A stretch of DNA of 64,000 nt from Prevotella sp. (GTDB lineage Bacteria; Bacteroidota; Bacteroidia; Bacteroidales; Bacteroidaceae): contig JAEETD010000002.1 in the NCBI GenBank assembly GCA_016290175.1, forward strand, positions 24,254 to 88,253, given 5' to 3'. Of this stretch, positions 37,754 to 46,040 are shown in pieces; position 1 is the stretch's first letter, and every line of letters starts with the position of its first letter. The translations under genes were made by a program, and so were the position numbers. The notes beneath the pieces were generated by a model. That model had not been told where the DNA came from. It did not search any database and saw only the letters and a program-made list of their open reading frames with translations.

Positions 37754-38323
37754 GTCACCGATGGCTTGCTTGAAGACTTTCTTGGAGACACCGAAGCGGG
37801 CAGCAATCTCTTCGGCGGGTGACTTGTCGCCAAGGTCGCAATAACCGTCGTGCTCGTAGAGGTAGCGCAATAGTTCTTCCGAGAAATCCAGGGCCAGTTC
37901 ATGGCCCGTTTTCTTTTGATAGCGTTCTACCTTTGCTGTCGCCATCAACCGGTGGGTTTTCTCGTCTTCCATCACGTAAACATAGTATTTCTTGCCTCGT
38001 TCCATACGCTGTTTCTGTTCACGGAAAGGGCAGAACAGGTCTTTCATCAGTCCCCACTTCAGGAAGGCCCCGAATTCATTCGTCCATGCGCACTCCATCC
38101 ACGCAAACTCTCCGACCTTGGCTATCGGATGTTCTGTGGTAGCGATGGTGCGCTCATCCTGATCGAGATAGATAAACACCTCTATCTCATCGCCGATGCG
38201 CATCTCTTTCATCACGTAGCGGTTTGGCAACAGGATGTTCCCTTCGTCGCCTCCGTCCAGATACAGGCCGTAGTCTGTACGTTTCTTGATTCTTAGTGTA
38301 TGATATTCTCCTAATTTCAGCAT
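37697..38323 (-). CDS. CvfB-like S1 RNA-binding protein, short form
   Basis: 208 residues, against about 280 in most family members. Two S1-like modules (about 1-60, [21 protein letters not shown]; about 65-135, [28 protein letters not shown]) lead directly into the C-terminal winged helix ([32 protein letters not shown]). The third S1 module normally between them seems absent: VERYQKKTG is followed at once by the pre-winged-helix segment. Likely an RNA-binding regulator. Follows the antiporter by 2 bp and overlaps the LolD-like gene by 57 bp tail to tail. Confidence 0.87.
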   Translation of the reverse strand: MLKLGEYHTLRIKKRTDYGLYLDGGDEGNILLPNRYVMKEMRIGDEIEVFIYLDQDERTIATTEHPIAKVGEFAWMECAWTNEFGAFLKWGLMKDLFCPFREQKQRMERGKKYYVYVMEDEKTHRLMATAKVERYQKKTGHELALDFSEELLRYLYEHDGYCDLGDKSPAEEIAARFGVSKKVFKQAIGDLYKRQIITISDDGLHLVH

Positions 38324-38325
38324 GA

Positions 38326-40485
38326 TTAACTTCTTTTCTTATGAATCCATTGTGAGATGGTGGTATAGAGCGATGTCTCCTCATGGTGCTGGGCCTCGGT
38401 GAAGCTCATGCGGTCATCCTTCTGGTCGCCGTACTGATCTGGGAAGATGATCATGAGATTCTTGCCAGAGAAGTATTTCTGCAATTCGTCAGGCAGTCGC
38501 TCCAAGGCATTTTTGTAAGAGATGGTGCCTTTACGGGCGGTAATGACGACAAACATGTGGTCTTCCTGAATGGTAGCCGCCAGTTGTGGCAGTTCGTTCC
38601 AATGGGCCATGGGCGTATATTCTGCACGGACATTGGGATGGCGGTTGTTGATGTATTCGGCAATCAGCATGAGTGACTCCTCACGGCCATGGAATTGGAT
38701 ACGACAGTCGAGTTGTCCTGCTAAACGACTCAGACGCTCCAGCCAACGGTGGAAACCGGGTTCGAACTCAGCCCGTGAGGGTACAGCCACCTGGATGCGT
38801 CGCAGGGTGTTGAGGGGCTGCACGAAGCGGATGAGGATGATCTGGCGGTTCAAACCATTGTAGAGGCTCTGGATAAAATCACCCCAGAACTTCGGATTAC
38901 GTTCCGTATGGACGTGCATACCCATGATAATCTCGGAACTGCTGAACTCGCGGAAGGCGTGTTTGATGCCGTTGGCGATGTTAGAGGCCAGGCGTACTTG
39001 CGTCTGCATCTGTAATTCAGCAGCGGAAGCCTGTTTCTGCAACTGCTCTAACAGACGGAGTCCTGTTTCACGGTGGGCCACAGACTTTTCGTCATCATAG
39101 ACCACATTCAAGGCCACGAGACCTCTGTTCAATCGTTGGTTACGCATGAGTAATGCGATGGACAGCAGTTGGGGCGCTATTTCCTTGTATTTGACGCATA
39201 GCAGGATCTTCTCGTCATCGTCAGGAGAGTTGCTGTTCGTCGTTGCACCGGGATAGGAGATGGCATCGCGGTTCTGGGTGAGCACAATCTGCTGGGAGGC
39301 ATGGTCGGTCATTATGGTGGAGATAATACAGGTGACGAGAATCATCATGACGACACCATTCAACATGTCGCTGTTGACGAGGTAGACGCCAGGGGATACC
39401 TCCAGACGCATGCCCACCATCACCATCGCGATGGCACCGGCCGCATGGGCTGACGTCATGCCGAACATCATATTTCCGTCGCGCTGTGGCAGTCGGAAGA
39501 TCAGACTGGAGATATAGGCGGCCACAGCTTTGCCGAAGGTGCCGAAGAAGGCGATGAGACACACCACCAACAAGACCTCAAAGGACGTGAAGACGGTGCG
39601 CACATTGATCAGCATGCCTACACCAATGAGGAAATAGGGGATGAAGACCGCATTACCGATGAATTCGATACGGTTCATCAGTGGTGACACCTTCGGGATG
39701 TATCTGTTCAGGATCAGTCCTGAGAAGAAGGCACCGAAGATTCCCTCCAGACCAATGGCTACCGAGAGTGCTGCCGAGAGGAACATGACAGCCAGTACGA
39801 AGATATACTGCATGACCGCATCGGAATAGCGGCGTAGGAAATAGCGGGCCAGACGGGGGATGAGCCAGATAGAGCCGGCGATGAATACCGCGAGGGATAA
39901 GAGGAAAGAGAAAAGGGATAAGAGGAGAGAGGTATGGCCGGAGTCGGTTTTGCTGGCGGTGAAGAGGGTAGAGAGGGCCGCAATCATCACCAGGGCCAGG
40001 AAGAGGGATATCATCGAGGAACCGACGGAGAGCTGGACGGAAGGATGTCGCTGCAGGCCGTATCGGCTGACGATGGGGTAGGCGATGAGGGTGTTGGAAG
40101 CCATGATACAGCCTAAGAGGAAGGAGGCGGGATGACTGTAGCCCAGGAGGGTCTGTGACATGACGTAGGTGAGGACCAGAGGTACGAAACACGTGAGCAG
40201 ACCGAAGATCAGAAACTGGCGGGAGTTGCGCTTGACACTCTCCAGATCCATCTCCAGACCTGCCAGGAACATGATATAGTAAAGACCGACGCTTCCGAAG
40301 ATTTCGAAGGAGACATCGCGCTCCAGGATATCCAGACCGTATTTGCCGATGACGACACCTGCCAGTACCATACCGATGATGTGCGGGATGCGCAGCTTGC
40401 TCATGATGATTGGTGCAAAGAGAATGATCATCAGCACGACGAAAAAAATCATCGTGGGGTCAGAGATAGGGAAATAGTTGGGCAT
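38326..40485 (-). CDS. Cation:proton antiporter (CPA2 family) with cytosolic C-terminal domain
   Basis: 719 residues. About twelve hydrophobic segments in the first 400 residues with the Kef/NapA-type pattern (IIGMVLAGVVIGKYGLDIL, LFLAGLEMDLESVKRN, SFLLGCIMASNTLIAYPI, GIFGAFFSGLILNRYIPK, GVGMLINVRTVF). The C-terminal about 300 residues are cytosolic, resembling two universal-stress-like lobes (KILLCVKYKEIAPQLL, IILIRFVQPLNTL). Exchanges Na+ or K+ for H+ by family knowledge. The ATG is 3 bp from the left REP-like palindrome, and the DUF559 gene is just upstream, so it is probably read from the DUF559 promoter. Confidence 0.92.
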   Translation of the reverse strand: MPNYFPISDPTMIFFVVLMIILFAPIIMSKLRIPHIIGMVLAGVVIGKYGLDILERDVSFEIFGSVGLYYIMFLAGLEMDLESVKRNSRQFLIFGLLTCFVPLVLTYVMSQTLLGYSHPASFLLGCIMASNTLIAYPIVSRYGLQRHPSVQLSVGSSMISLFLALVMIAALSTLFTASKTDSGHTSLLLSLFSFLLSLAVFIAGSIWLIPRLARYFLRRYSDAVMQYIFVLAVMFLSAALSVAIGLEGIFGAFFSGLILNRYIPKVSPLMNRIEFIGNAVFIPYFLIGVGMLINVRTVFTSFEVLLVVCLIAFFGTFGKAVAAYISSLIFRLPQRDGNMMFGMTSAHAAGAIAMVMVGMRLEVSPGVYLVNSDMLNGVVMMILVTCIISTIMTDHASQQIVLTQNRDAISYPGATTNSNSPDDDEKILLCVKYKEIAPQLLSIALLMRNQRLNRGLVALNVVYDDEKSVAHRETGLRLLEQLQKQASAAELQMQTQVRLASNIANGIKHAFREFSSSEIIMGMHVHTERNPKFWGDFIQSLYNGLNRQIILIRFVQPLNTLRRIQVAVPSRAEFEPGFHRWLERLSRLAGQLDCRIQFHGREESLMLIAEYINNRHPNVRAEYTPMAHWNELPQLAATIQEDHMFVVITARKGTISYKNALERLPDELQKYFSGKNLMIIFPDQYGDQKDDRMSFTEAQHHEETSLYTTISQWIHKKRS

Positions 40486-40488
40486 AAG

Positions 40489-40519
40489 CCCCCTAAGTTA
40501 GGGGGTTGGGGGTCTGAAC
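40489..40519. repeat. REP-like arm, left side of DUF559 element
   Basis: CCCCCTAAGTTAGGGGG-TT-GGGGGTCTGAAC. Same unit as the doublet at 24690-24802. It contains the last codons and the stop (TAG, in CCCCTAACTTAGG on the minus strand) of the DUF559 gene and lies 3 bp from the antiporter start. Confidence 0.9.
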
Positions 40520-40861
40520 GCCCTCCTGACCCTGGTTAATACTCAGAATAAAATCTTTAATTCTTTCCAATACGTATTCAATATTTTGTTCTACCTCTTC
40601 ATTCCTAAACCTCAATACTTGAATCCTATTCTGTTTCAGAAACACGGTTCTTTCTTCATCTTTCTGCTTGACTTTCTCATCATTATGCACTCCTCCATCC
40701 AATTCAATACATAATCTTATTGAAGGACAATAGAAATCTAAAACATAAGGTCCGAAACCATGTTGTTGACGAAACCTATAAAACCTATATCCATCAAGTT
40801 GTTTCCCTCTTAATCTTTTCCACAACATTCGTTCTGTGGAAGTTTCGGTCATTCTTAACAA
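40493..40861 (-). CDS. DUF559 family endonuclease-like protein, probable frameshift at its 5' end
   Basis: 122 residues from TTG 40861; MTETSTE at 40852 is another start. The DUF559 (Vsr-like, PD-(D/E)XK) core is intact: QLDGYRFYRFRQQHGFGPYVLDF, then IRLCIELDGGVHNDEK with the presumed catalytic Asp and Glu, and VLRFRNEEV. Homologous-looking sequence continues upstream of the TTG (TYSNHPATKEYRRLLR) to a TGA at 40901-40903. Removing one A from ATGAACTTATTCG (40904 downward) would give a normal ATG in frame, so a one-base change appears to have broken the original start. The last nine residues (GVQTPNPLT) are encoded by the REP-like arm. Function unknown; possibly repeat mobility or DNA repair. 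Confidence 0.82.
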   Translation of the reverse strand: MLRMTETSTERMLWKRLRGKQLDGYRFYRFRQQHGFGPYVLDFYCPSIRLCIELDGGVHNDEKVKQKDEERTVFLKQNRIQVLRFRNEEVEQNIEYVLERIKDFILSINQGQEGVQTPNPLT

Positions 40862-40923
40862 CCGACGGTATTCTTTTGTTGCTGGATGATTCGAATAAGT
40901 TCATATAATCAAGGTTTTAGTTG

Positions 40924-40931
40924 CAAAATTA
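40924..40931 (-). promoter_or_regulatory. Promoter -7 box for DUF559-antiporter-cvfB
   Basis: Minus strand TAATTTTG, about 20 bp before the ATG at 40904. It is the only good minus-strand box upstream of the antiporter. Confidence 0.7.
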
Positions 40932-40973
40932 CAACTTTTTTGCGAAATATGAAATAAAGACAAAGTTTTTTTG

Positions 40974-40981
40974 TAATTTTG
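40974..40981 (+). promoter_or_regulatory. Promoter -7 box of asd
   Basis: TAATTTTG, about 97 bp before the asd ATG. It lies inside the region bracketed by the REP-like arms, so the right arm falls in the asd leader. Confidence 0.72.
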
Positions 40982-41041
40982 CAGTCCAAATAGTGAAATA
41001 TAATTTATTGTTAAACTAGGGTTGGTGGGAAAGGCTAGCTT

Positions 41042-41072
41042 GTTCAGACCCCCAACCCCCTAATTTAGGGGG
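41042..41072. repeat. REP-like arm, right side of DUF559 element
   Basis: Inverted copy: GTTCAGACCCCC-AA-CCCCCTAATTTAGGGGG. The palindrome ends 5 bp before the asd ATG (GGGGGCTTATATG); the left arm has the mirror flank CATAAGCCCCC. Inner edge AAGC as in the 24690 doublet. Confidence 0.9.
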
Positions 41073-41077
41073 CTTAT

Positions 41078-42091
41078 ATGAAAGTAGCAATTGTTGGAGC
41101 GAGTGGCGCTGTAGGACAGGAGTTCCTGCGCATTCTCGCAGAGAGAAATTTCCCGATGGATGAACTGGTGTTGTTTGGTTCTGAGCGCAGTGCAGGCCGA
41201 AAGTACACATTTAAGGGTAAGGACATCGAGGTGAAGCTGTTGCAGCACAACGATGACTTTAAGGATGTGGACATCGCCTTCACCTCTGCAGGTGCAGGTA
41301 CATCGAAGGAATTCGCCGAGACAATTACGAAATACGGAGCTGTGATGATCGATAACTCTTCGGCTTTCCGTATGGACGATGATGTACCCTTGGTGGTGCC
41401 TGAGTGCAATGCTGAGGATGCACTGAACCGTCCCCGTGGTATTATCGCCAATCCTAACTGTACTACGATTATGATGGTCGTTGTGCTCCAGCCGTTGGAG
41501 AAGATCTCTCATATCAAGCGCATCCATGTGGCTTCTTATCAGAGTGCATCTGGTGCCGGTGCCGCAGCGATGGCTGAGTTGCAGCAGCAATATAAGGAGA
41601 TGGTTGAAGAGGGTGAGGTGAAGACCGTGAAGAAGTTCGCCCACCAGCTGGCTTACAATGTGATTCCTCAGATTGACGTGTTCCAGCCCAATGGCTATAC
41701 CAAGGAGGAGATGAAGATGTACAACGAGACCCGTAAGATCATGCATACTGATGCGAAGTGCTCGGCCATGTGTGTCCGTGTTTCATCGTTGCGCTCTCAT
41801 TCTGAGTCTGTCTGGATTGAGACCGAGCGTCCCATCAGCGTAGAAGAGGCTCAGAAGGCTATTGCCGCTGCACCTGGTTGTACGTTGAAGGATGATCCCA
41901 CGACGCTGACCTATCCGATGCCGTTGGAAACAGCAGGCAAGGACGATGTCTATGTGGGTCGTATCCGTAAGGATATCAGCGATGAGAACGGTCTGACCTT
42001 CTGGCTCAGTGGTGACCAGATCCGTAAGGGCGCAGCGCTGAATGCTGTGCAGATTGCAGAGTACCTGGTGAAAGTAGGGAATGTCAAATAG
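41078..42091 (+). CDS. asd: Aspartate-semialdehyde dehydrogenase
   Basis: 337 residues. NADP-binding [14 protein letters not shown] at the N-terminus, catalytic Cys in [13 protein letters not shown], and [13 protein letters not shown] and [17 protein letters not shown] (substrate-binding Arg/His). Converts aspartyl-4-phosphate to aspartate semialdehyde for Lys, Thr, Met and diaminopimelate synthesis. No Shine-Dalgarno: the bases before the ATG are the foot of the REP-like palindrome. Overlaps the next gene by 11 bp. Confidence 0.96.
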   Translation: MKVAIVGASGAVGQEFLRILAERNFPMDELVLFGSERSAGRKYTFKGKDIEVKLLQHNDDFKDVDIAFTSAGAGTSKEFAETITKYGAVMIDNSSAFRMDDDVPLVVPECNAEDALNRPRGIIANPNCTTIMMVVVLQPLEKISHIKRIHVASYQSASGAGAAAMAELQQQYKEMVEEGEVKTVKKFAHQLAYNVIPQIDVFQPNGYTKEEMKMYNETRKIMHTDAKCSAMCVRVSSLRSHSESVWIETERPISVEEAQKAIAAAPGCTLKDDPTTLTYPMPLETAGKDDVYVGRIRKDISDENGLTFWLSGDQIRKGAALNAVQIAEYLVKVGNVK

Positions 42092-42557
42092 GCTTTTCTT
42101 TTTGCTGTTTCTGCCGTTGTTCATCTGCTGCGGCAGTGGTGATGACGATGGAAGCCGGTTAGCGGAGCAGATCGTCGGTACATGGTATCGTGGCTGGGAG
42201 GAAGGTGATGTGGAGATCATCGGTGACGTAAATGTAGCACCTGAGGACTTCATCTATCATTATTTCAAGTTTAATGGCGACGGTACCTATAACGGTATGG
42301 TAAGAGACGGTTCGTTTTGTGCCTATGACACTTACGGTGATACCATCTATGCCGGCACCTATAAGTGCGACAACGACAACCTCCGTATGGAGTATGGAAA
42401 CGGCAGTCAGAAACAGAAGATCCAGGCCCGTGTATTGTCGTTTGATGAACTGTCCATCAAACTGGAATATAAGAATACGGATTTGGATGTTCCTTTTACG
42501 GTTCGGATTAAGCTCAGTGCGACACCGACCACGCCACCAGACTTTTTCGGCTTTTAA
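42081..42557 (+). CDS. Small lipoprotein, lipocalin-like
   Basis: 158 residues. Lipoprotein signal ending LFICC (Cys16/17) then GSGDDDGS. The rest ([14 protein letters not shown] ... [11 protein letters not shown] ... [19 protein letters not shown]) has the GTW and strand pattern of lipocalin-like envelope proteins. Function unknown. It overlaps the end of asd by 11 bp in another frame, and its stop overlaps the 3' end of the opposite DUF4249 gene by 4 bp. Confidence 0.8.
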   Translation: MSNRLFFLLFLPLFICCGSGDDDGSRLAEQIVGTWYRGWEEGDVEIIGDVNVAPEDFIYHYFKFNGDGTYNGMVRDGSFCAYDTYGDTIYAGTYKCDNDNLRMEYGNGSQKQKIQARVLSFDELSIKLEYKNTDLDVPFTVRIKLSATPTTPPDFFGF

Positions 42558-43357
42558 TCCTCCTCTTCTTCTACGTTGGCTGCGCGATAGATATACGCTT
42601 TTGTCACCAGCCATTGTGCAGAGAAATATCCCAGGCACCCACCCGTGAAATTCGTCAATGGGTTGGTGCCTGTGTTTTCCATCATCTGCATGGAGTAGAG
42701 ATAGTCGTAAGCCCCCTGGTCGATGGTGTAGAGCTCTATACGCAGATCATCACCGTCACGAAGCACGTCGCTGCCCCCTTCTCCTTCGCGGAAGAAGGTA
42801 AAGAGCTGTTGCCGTTCCTTGTTCGGGTCGTTGCGGTCATCCAGCACTGCCCAGCGGTATCCCGTGTCATTGCGATAGATATGCATGAAATACCAATTGT
42901 CTTCGTTGGGCAGGTCCTGGAATTTCAGCTCTCCAATCTGAAACCATTCGGTGGTAATCTTCTTGCGAATCACTCTGAATGAGTTGATGGTTGGCTTTTT
43001 CTGCATTGTGGAGGTCGCAGTGAAGTGTTCTCCATCAATATCGACCGTAATCGTGTAGGTTACACCCGGTACGCCCTCGTCTTTGGAGAAATAGCGTCCG
43101 TTGGACAGATAGCTGAGTTTTCTGCTGCTGCCATCATCGCCGGTGATGACAACGACAGCGTTATTGAGACTACTTTGGGTGCTGTTGTCGTCCATGTTCT
43201 GAGTCTTACTGACACGAGCTTCCATATGGGTGTTGTTGACTGACGCCTCGACGACATAGAGAGAGGGTACTTGATGGTAGTCGATGTCGATGTCTTTCTC
43301 GCAGGAAGTGAGAAGAACAATATTCAGACAGAATAACAGACAAACATATTTTTTCAT
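42554..43357 (-). CDS. DUF4249 lipoprotein
   Basis: 267 residues. Lipoprotein signal with Cys19 (LLTSC) followed by acidic EKDIDID, suggesting surface export. Start of mature part (PSLYVVEASVNNTHMEARVSKTQ) and GVTYTITVDIDGEHFTATSTM are typical DUF4249. These proteins are coded next to TonB receptors, as here (5 bp after it), and probably act as a surface partner in uptake of an unknown ligand. Confidence 0.9.
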   Translation of the reverse strand: MKKYVCLLFCLNIVLLTSCEKDIDIDYHQVPSLYVVEASVNNTHMEARVSKTQNMDDNSTQSSLNNAVVVITGDDGSSRKLSYLSNGRYFSKDEGVPGVTYTITVDIDGEHFTATSTMQKKPTINSFRVIRKKITTEWFQIGELKFQDLPNEDNWYFMHIYRNDTGYRWAVLDDRNDPNKERQQLFTFFREGEGGSDVLRDGDDLRIELYTIDQGAYDYLYSMQMMENTGTNPLTNFTGGCLGYFSAQWLVTKAYIYRAANVEEEED

Positions 43358-43362
43358 AGCGG

Positions 43363-45417
43363 TCAGAAATTGATGTTAAACGATACACTCGGTACGATGC
43401 CGAAGAGGGAATACTGTACGGCACGGGTGCCGGCACCTTGTTCACCGTCCTCGAAGTTGATGAGGAACGGGTTGTAGCGATTATAGAGATTATAGATGCC
43501 AAAGACCCACTCATGGGTGGTGCGACGGTATTTCTTGGACCAGACAGCACTGACATCGAGACGGTGATAGTCAGGTGCGCGGTAACCGTTGCGCTCGGCA
43601 TAATAGTAGATCCAGTTATCGATGATCTGGTATTTCCCGCTTGGGGCCGTAAAGGCCTGTCCGCTGTTGAAGACCCAGGCTGCGCTGAGGCTCCATCGCG
43701 GTGTCAGACGGTACATCGCCACCAGATTGATGTCATGACGACGGTCGTTGTTGGCATCATACCACCGTCCTCCGTTGATGCCTTCGATCTTGGTCTTCGA
43801 CCACGACAACGTATAGCCCAGCCATCCTGTGAAACGACCGTTGTTCTTTCGTGCCAGGAATTCCACACCGTAGGCCTTTCCGTCACCAGGTAGGATAAGA
43901 CGTTCGATCTCAATCTCGCTGCGGAAGGTCTTGCCGTCACGATAGTCCAGGACATTGGCAATTTTACGGTAATAACCCTCGACGGAGAAATCGTAAGTCT
44001 CGTCAGGGGTGACGAAAAAGACTCCCGTACTGATCTGGTCTGCAATCTCGGGTTTGACGATATTGCTGCTGATAGTATAGCGGTCGAAGGGAGTCGACGT
44101 ACTCTGGTTACGCAGTGCATGGATATTCTGTGACGTCCGGGCATATGCTGCCTTAATGTTCATTGTCGGTGTGAGGGAGAAGTTGAGGCTGACGCGCGGT
44201 TCCCAGACGATATGCGTCTTGACTATCTGGTTCTTCTTATAGTTATAATACCAGTCGATCTCGCCATCTGGGGTGAGGTCGTAGTAGAGCGAGCCGCCCA
44301 ACGGAGAGAAGGTGCTCAGACGCAGGCCTGCTGTCGCCGTCAGTCTTTCAAACGGTTTGAGGGTGGCATTGAGCCAGATGGCATTCTCCCAGGCACGACG
44401 CTGTTCTTTCTCGTATGTACTGAGCACCTGCCATTCTGCCGATTTCACATTCTGCAGCGACGACTGCAGACCTGCCTTCAGTTCATGTTGTCCGATGGAG
44501 ATATTGAAGTCTTGTCGGAGACTGGCCTGACGGATATGTCCTTTATACCAGAGGTTTAGTCCCATGAAGTCGACACCATTGTCGTTCTCATAACTGCTAT
44601 AAAGGAGGGTTGTCTGAGCATTTGAACCACCATTGAAGTGATGGAGCCACTTCAGACTTCCGGTGAGGTTTCGCCAACGGATGTCAATCATGTCCTGTAA
44701 GGCAGTGCGGTCGTAGCCTGTGAAGAAGCTGAGAAAGAGTTGGTCACGGGGTGTGATAGTCCAGTCTATCTTCGTGTTGACGTCGTAGAAATAGAGCGTG
44801 TTGTCCTTGAAGTCCTTGTGGAGTTTGAGAAAGGCATCAAGATACGTGCGACGCGCGGTGACGAGAAATGACAGCTTATCCTTTACGATAGGACCTTCGA
44901 TGGTTCCTTTTGCCGACAGCAGACCGATGGTGGCTCCTCCGTGCCATTGTTGTTTGTCGCCTGTCCGTCCGCTGATATCGAGAACGGCCGATGAGGCTCC
45001 GCCATATTGTGCTGGCAGGAGTCCTTTGTAGAGCGTGGCACCAGCCAGGGCGTCGTTGTTGAAAGCGGAGAAGAGCCCCGCCAGATGGCCGACGTTATAG
45101 ACAGGACTGTTGTCGAAAAGCACCATGTTCTGTGCAGAAGTTCCTCCTCGTACCTGAAAGCTGCTTGACGCATCGCTTTCTGCCTTGATGCCCGGCAACA
45201 ACTGGATGCTTCTCATGATGTCGGTCTCGCCGAACAGCTGTGGTGCAGTTGTCAGTTCCTTCAACTGGAGCTGTTCGGCACCTGCCTGCACACTCTGTAA
45301 TCGTTGGCGGGCAGAATTCGACGTAATGATGACCTCGTCGATTCGTTCCGAACGGATTGTATCGGCGTCGTCAGGGACCATCATAAGTGCAAAAAGAAGA
45401 ATGCTTCCTGTAAACAT
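43363..45417 (-). CDS. TonB-dependent outer membrane receptor
   Basis: 684 residues. A short N-terminus followed by the plug domain (MRSIQLLPGIKAESDASSSFQVRGGTSAQNMVLFDNSPVYNVGHLAG) and a long C-terminal barrel ending YSLFGIVPSVSFNINF. The carboxypeptidase-like beta-sandwich domain that usually precedes the plug in DUF4249-linked receptors is missing. The start is supported by the promoter box 5 bp upstream (leaderless arrangement), so this is not a truncated prediction. The signal sequence (MFTGSILLFALMMVPDDAD) is short. Paired with DUF4249. Confidence 0.92.
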   Translation of the reverse strand: MFTGSILLFALMMVPDDADTIRSERIDEVIITSNSARQRLQSVQAGAEQLQLKELTTAPQLFGETDIMRSIQLLPGIKAESDASSSFQVRGGTSAQNMVLFDNSPVYNVGHLAGLFSAFNNDALAGATLYKGLLPAQYGGASSAVLDISGRTGDKQQWHGGATIGLLSAKGTIEGPIVKDKLSFLVTARRTYLDAFLKLHKDFKDNTLYFYDVNTKIDWTITPRDQLFLSFFTGYDRTALQDMIDIRWRNLTGSLKWLHHFNGGSNAQTTLLYSSYENDNGVDFMGLNLWYKGHIRQASLRQDFNISIGQHELKAGLQSSLQNVKSAEWQVLSTYEKEQRRAWENAIWLNATLKPFERLTATAGLRLSTFSPLGGSLYYDLTPDGEIDWYYNYKKNQIVKTHIVWEPRVSLNFSLTPTMNIKAAYARTSQNIHALRNQSTSTPFDRYTISSNIVKPEIADQISTGVFFVTPDETYDFSVEGYYRKIANVLDYRDGKTFRSEIEIERLILPGDGKAYGVEFLARKNNGRFTGWLGYTLSWSKTKIEGINGGRWYDANNDRRHDINLVAMYRLTPRWSLSAAWVFNSGQAFTAPSGKYQIIDNWIYYYAERNGYRAPDYHRLDVSAVWSKKYRRTTHEWVFGIYNLYNRYNPFLINFEDGEQGAGTRAVQYSLFGIVPSVSFNINF

Positions 45418-45422
45418 GGGTG

Positions 45423-45430
45423 CAAAGGTA
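45423..45430 (-). promoter_or_regulatory. Promoter -7 box of the TonB receptor operon
   Basis: Minus strand TACCTTTG-CACCC-ATG: only 5 bases between box and start codon, implying a leaderless message. Confidence 0.78.
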
Positions 45431-45441
45431 CAATTTTTTGG

Positions 45442-45493
45442 GGAGTTAAAGGAGTTAAAGGAGTTAAAGGGAGTTAAAGGGGCAAATGTTTTG
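45442..45493. repeat. GGAGTTAAA nonamer array x4
   Basis: Three perfect GGAGTTAAA units and a GGGAGTTAAAGGGGCAAATG end, between divergent promoters. Related to 9212-9241 and to the ftsH 3' end. Confidence 0.85.
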
Positions 45494-45505
45494 CTATAAA
45501 ATGAT

Positions 45506-45513
45506 TATCTTTG
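45506..45513 (+). promoter_or_regulatory. Promoter -7 box of the 45540 lipoprotein gene
   Basis: TATCTTTG, 26 bp before the ATG. Confidence 0.72.
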
Positions 45514-45539
45514 TCCCATCTTACTAAAAATGAACGATT

Positions 45540-46007
45540 ATGAAGAAGATTTTTGTGGCTTTAGTGGCCTTTGTCATGCTATGTGCATGTAGTGGTGAAC
45601 CCGAGTATCTGAACTATCGCGGTTTGTCGATGGGCATGCCGTTCAAGGCTTTCTATGATTCTTTGATGAACCGTGGTTTTGCCCTTGACTCTGCCCGCTC
45701 CGACTCTGACCTGACAAATGTGGTGATGACTAATCCCGGTGAGAAGTATCATCTGGTATTGGCCCAGCAGCACGATACCCTGAAGATGATTCAGGAGACC
45801 TACGAACTGTCAACCAATGACAGTACCCGTAATCTCTGGCAGCAGATACGAGACGGACTGGAGAAAGAACTTGACGCATGGCCAAACTGCCCTGTCCTGG
45901 GCGATGACCATAAGGTGGCAAAGTTCGAGACTGACGGCGGTTTTATTACGGTGACTTTGAAGAACACCTATACCCCGACGCTGAATGTTCTCTATCAGAC
46001 GAAATAA
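45540..46007 (+). CDS. Small lipoprotein of unknown function
   Basis: 155 residues. Lipoprotein signal ending LCAC (Cys17). The mature part (YLNYRGLSMGMPFKAFYDSLMNRGFALDS ... YHLVLAQQHDTLKMIQETYEL) resembles short Bacteroidales envelope proteins with a SmpA/BLIP-type fold, but I cannot name a family. Monocistronic, with its own promoter and a strong terminator. Confidence 0.82.
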   Translation: MKKIFVALVAFVMLCACSGEPEYLNYRGLSMGMPFKAFYDSLMNRGFALDSARSDSDLTNVVMTNPGEKYHLVLAQQHDTLKMIQETYELSTNDSTRNLWQQIRDGLEKELDAWPNCPVLGDDHKVAKFETDGGFITVTLKNTYTPTLNVLYQTK

Positions 46008-46012
46008 CAAGA

Positions 46013-46040
46013 AGCCCTCCGTTTTGCGGAGGGCTTTCTG
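46013..46040. terminator. Terminator between convergent lipoprotein and cdsA genes
   Basis: AGCCCTCCG-ttttg-CGGAGGGCT then TTCTG. A compact stem 5 bp after the lipoprotein stop, 5 bp before the cdsA stop; could serve both strands. Confidence 0.85.
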
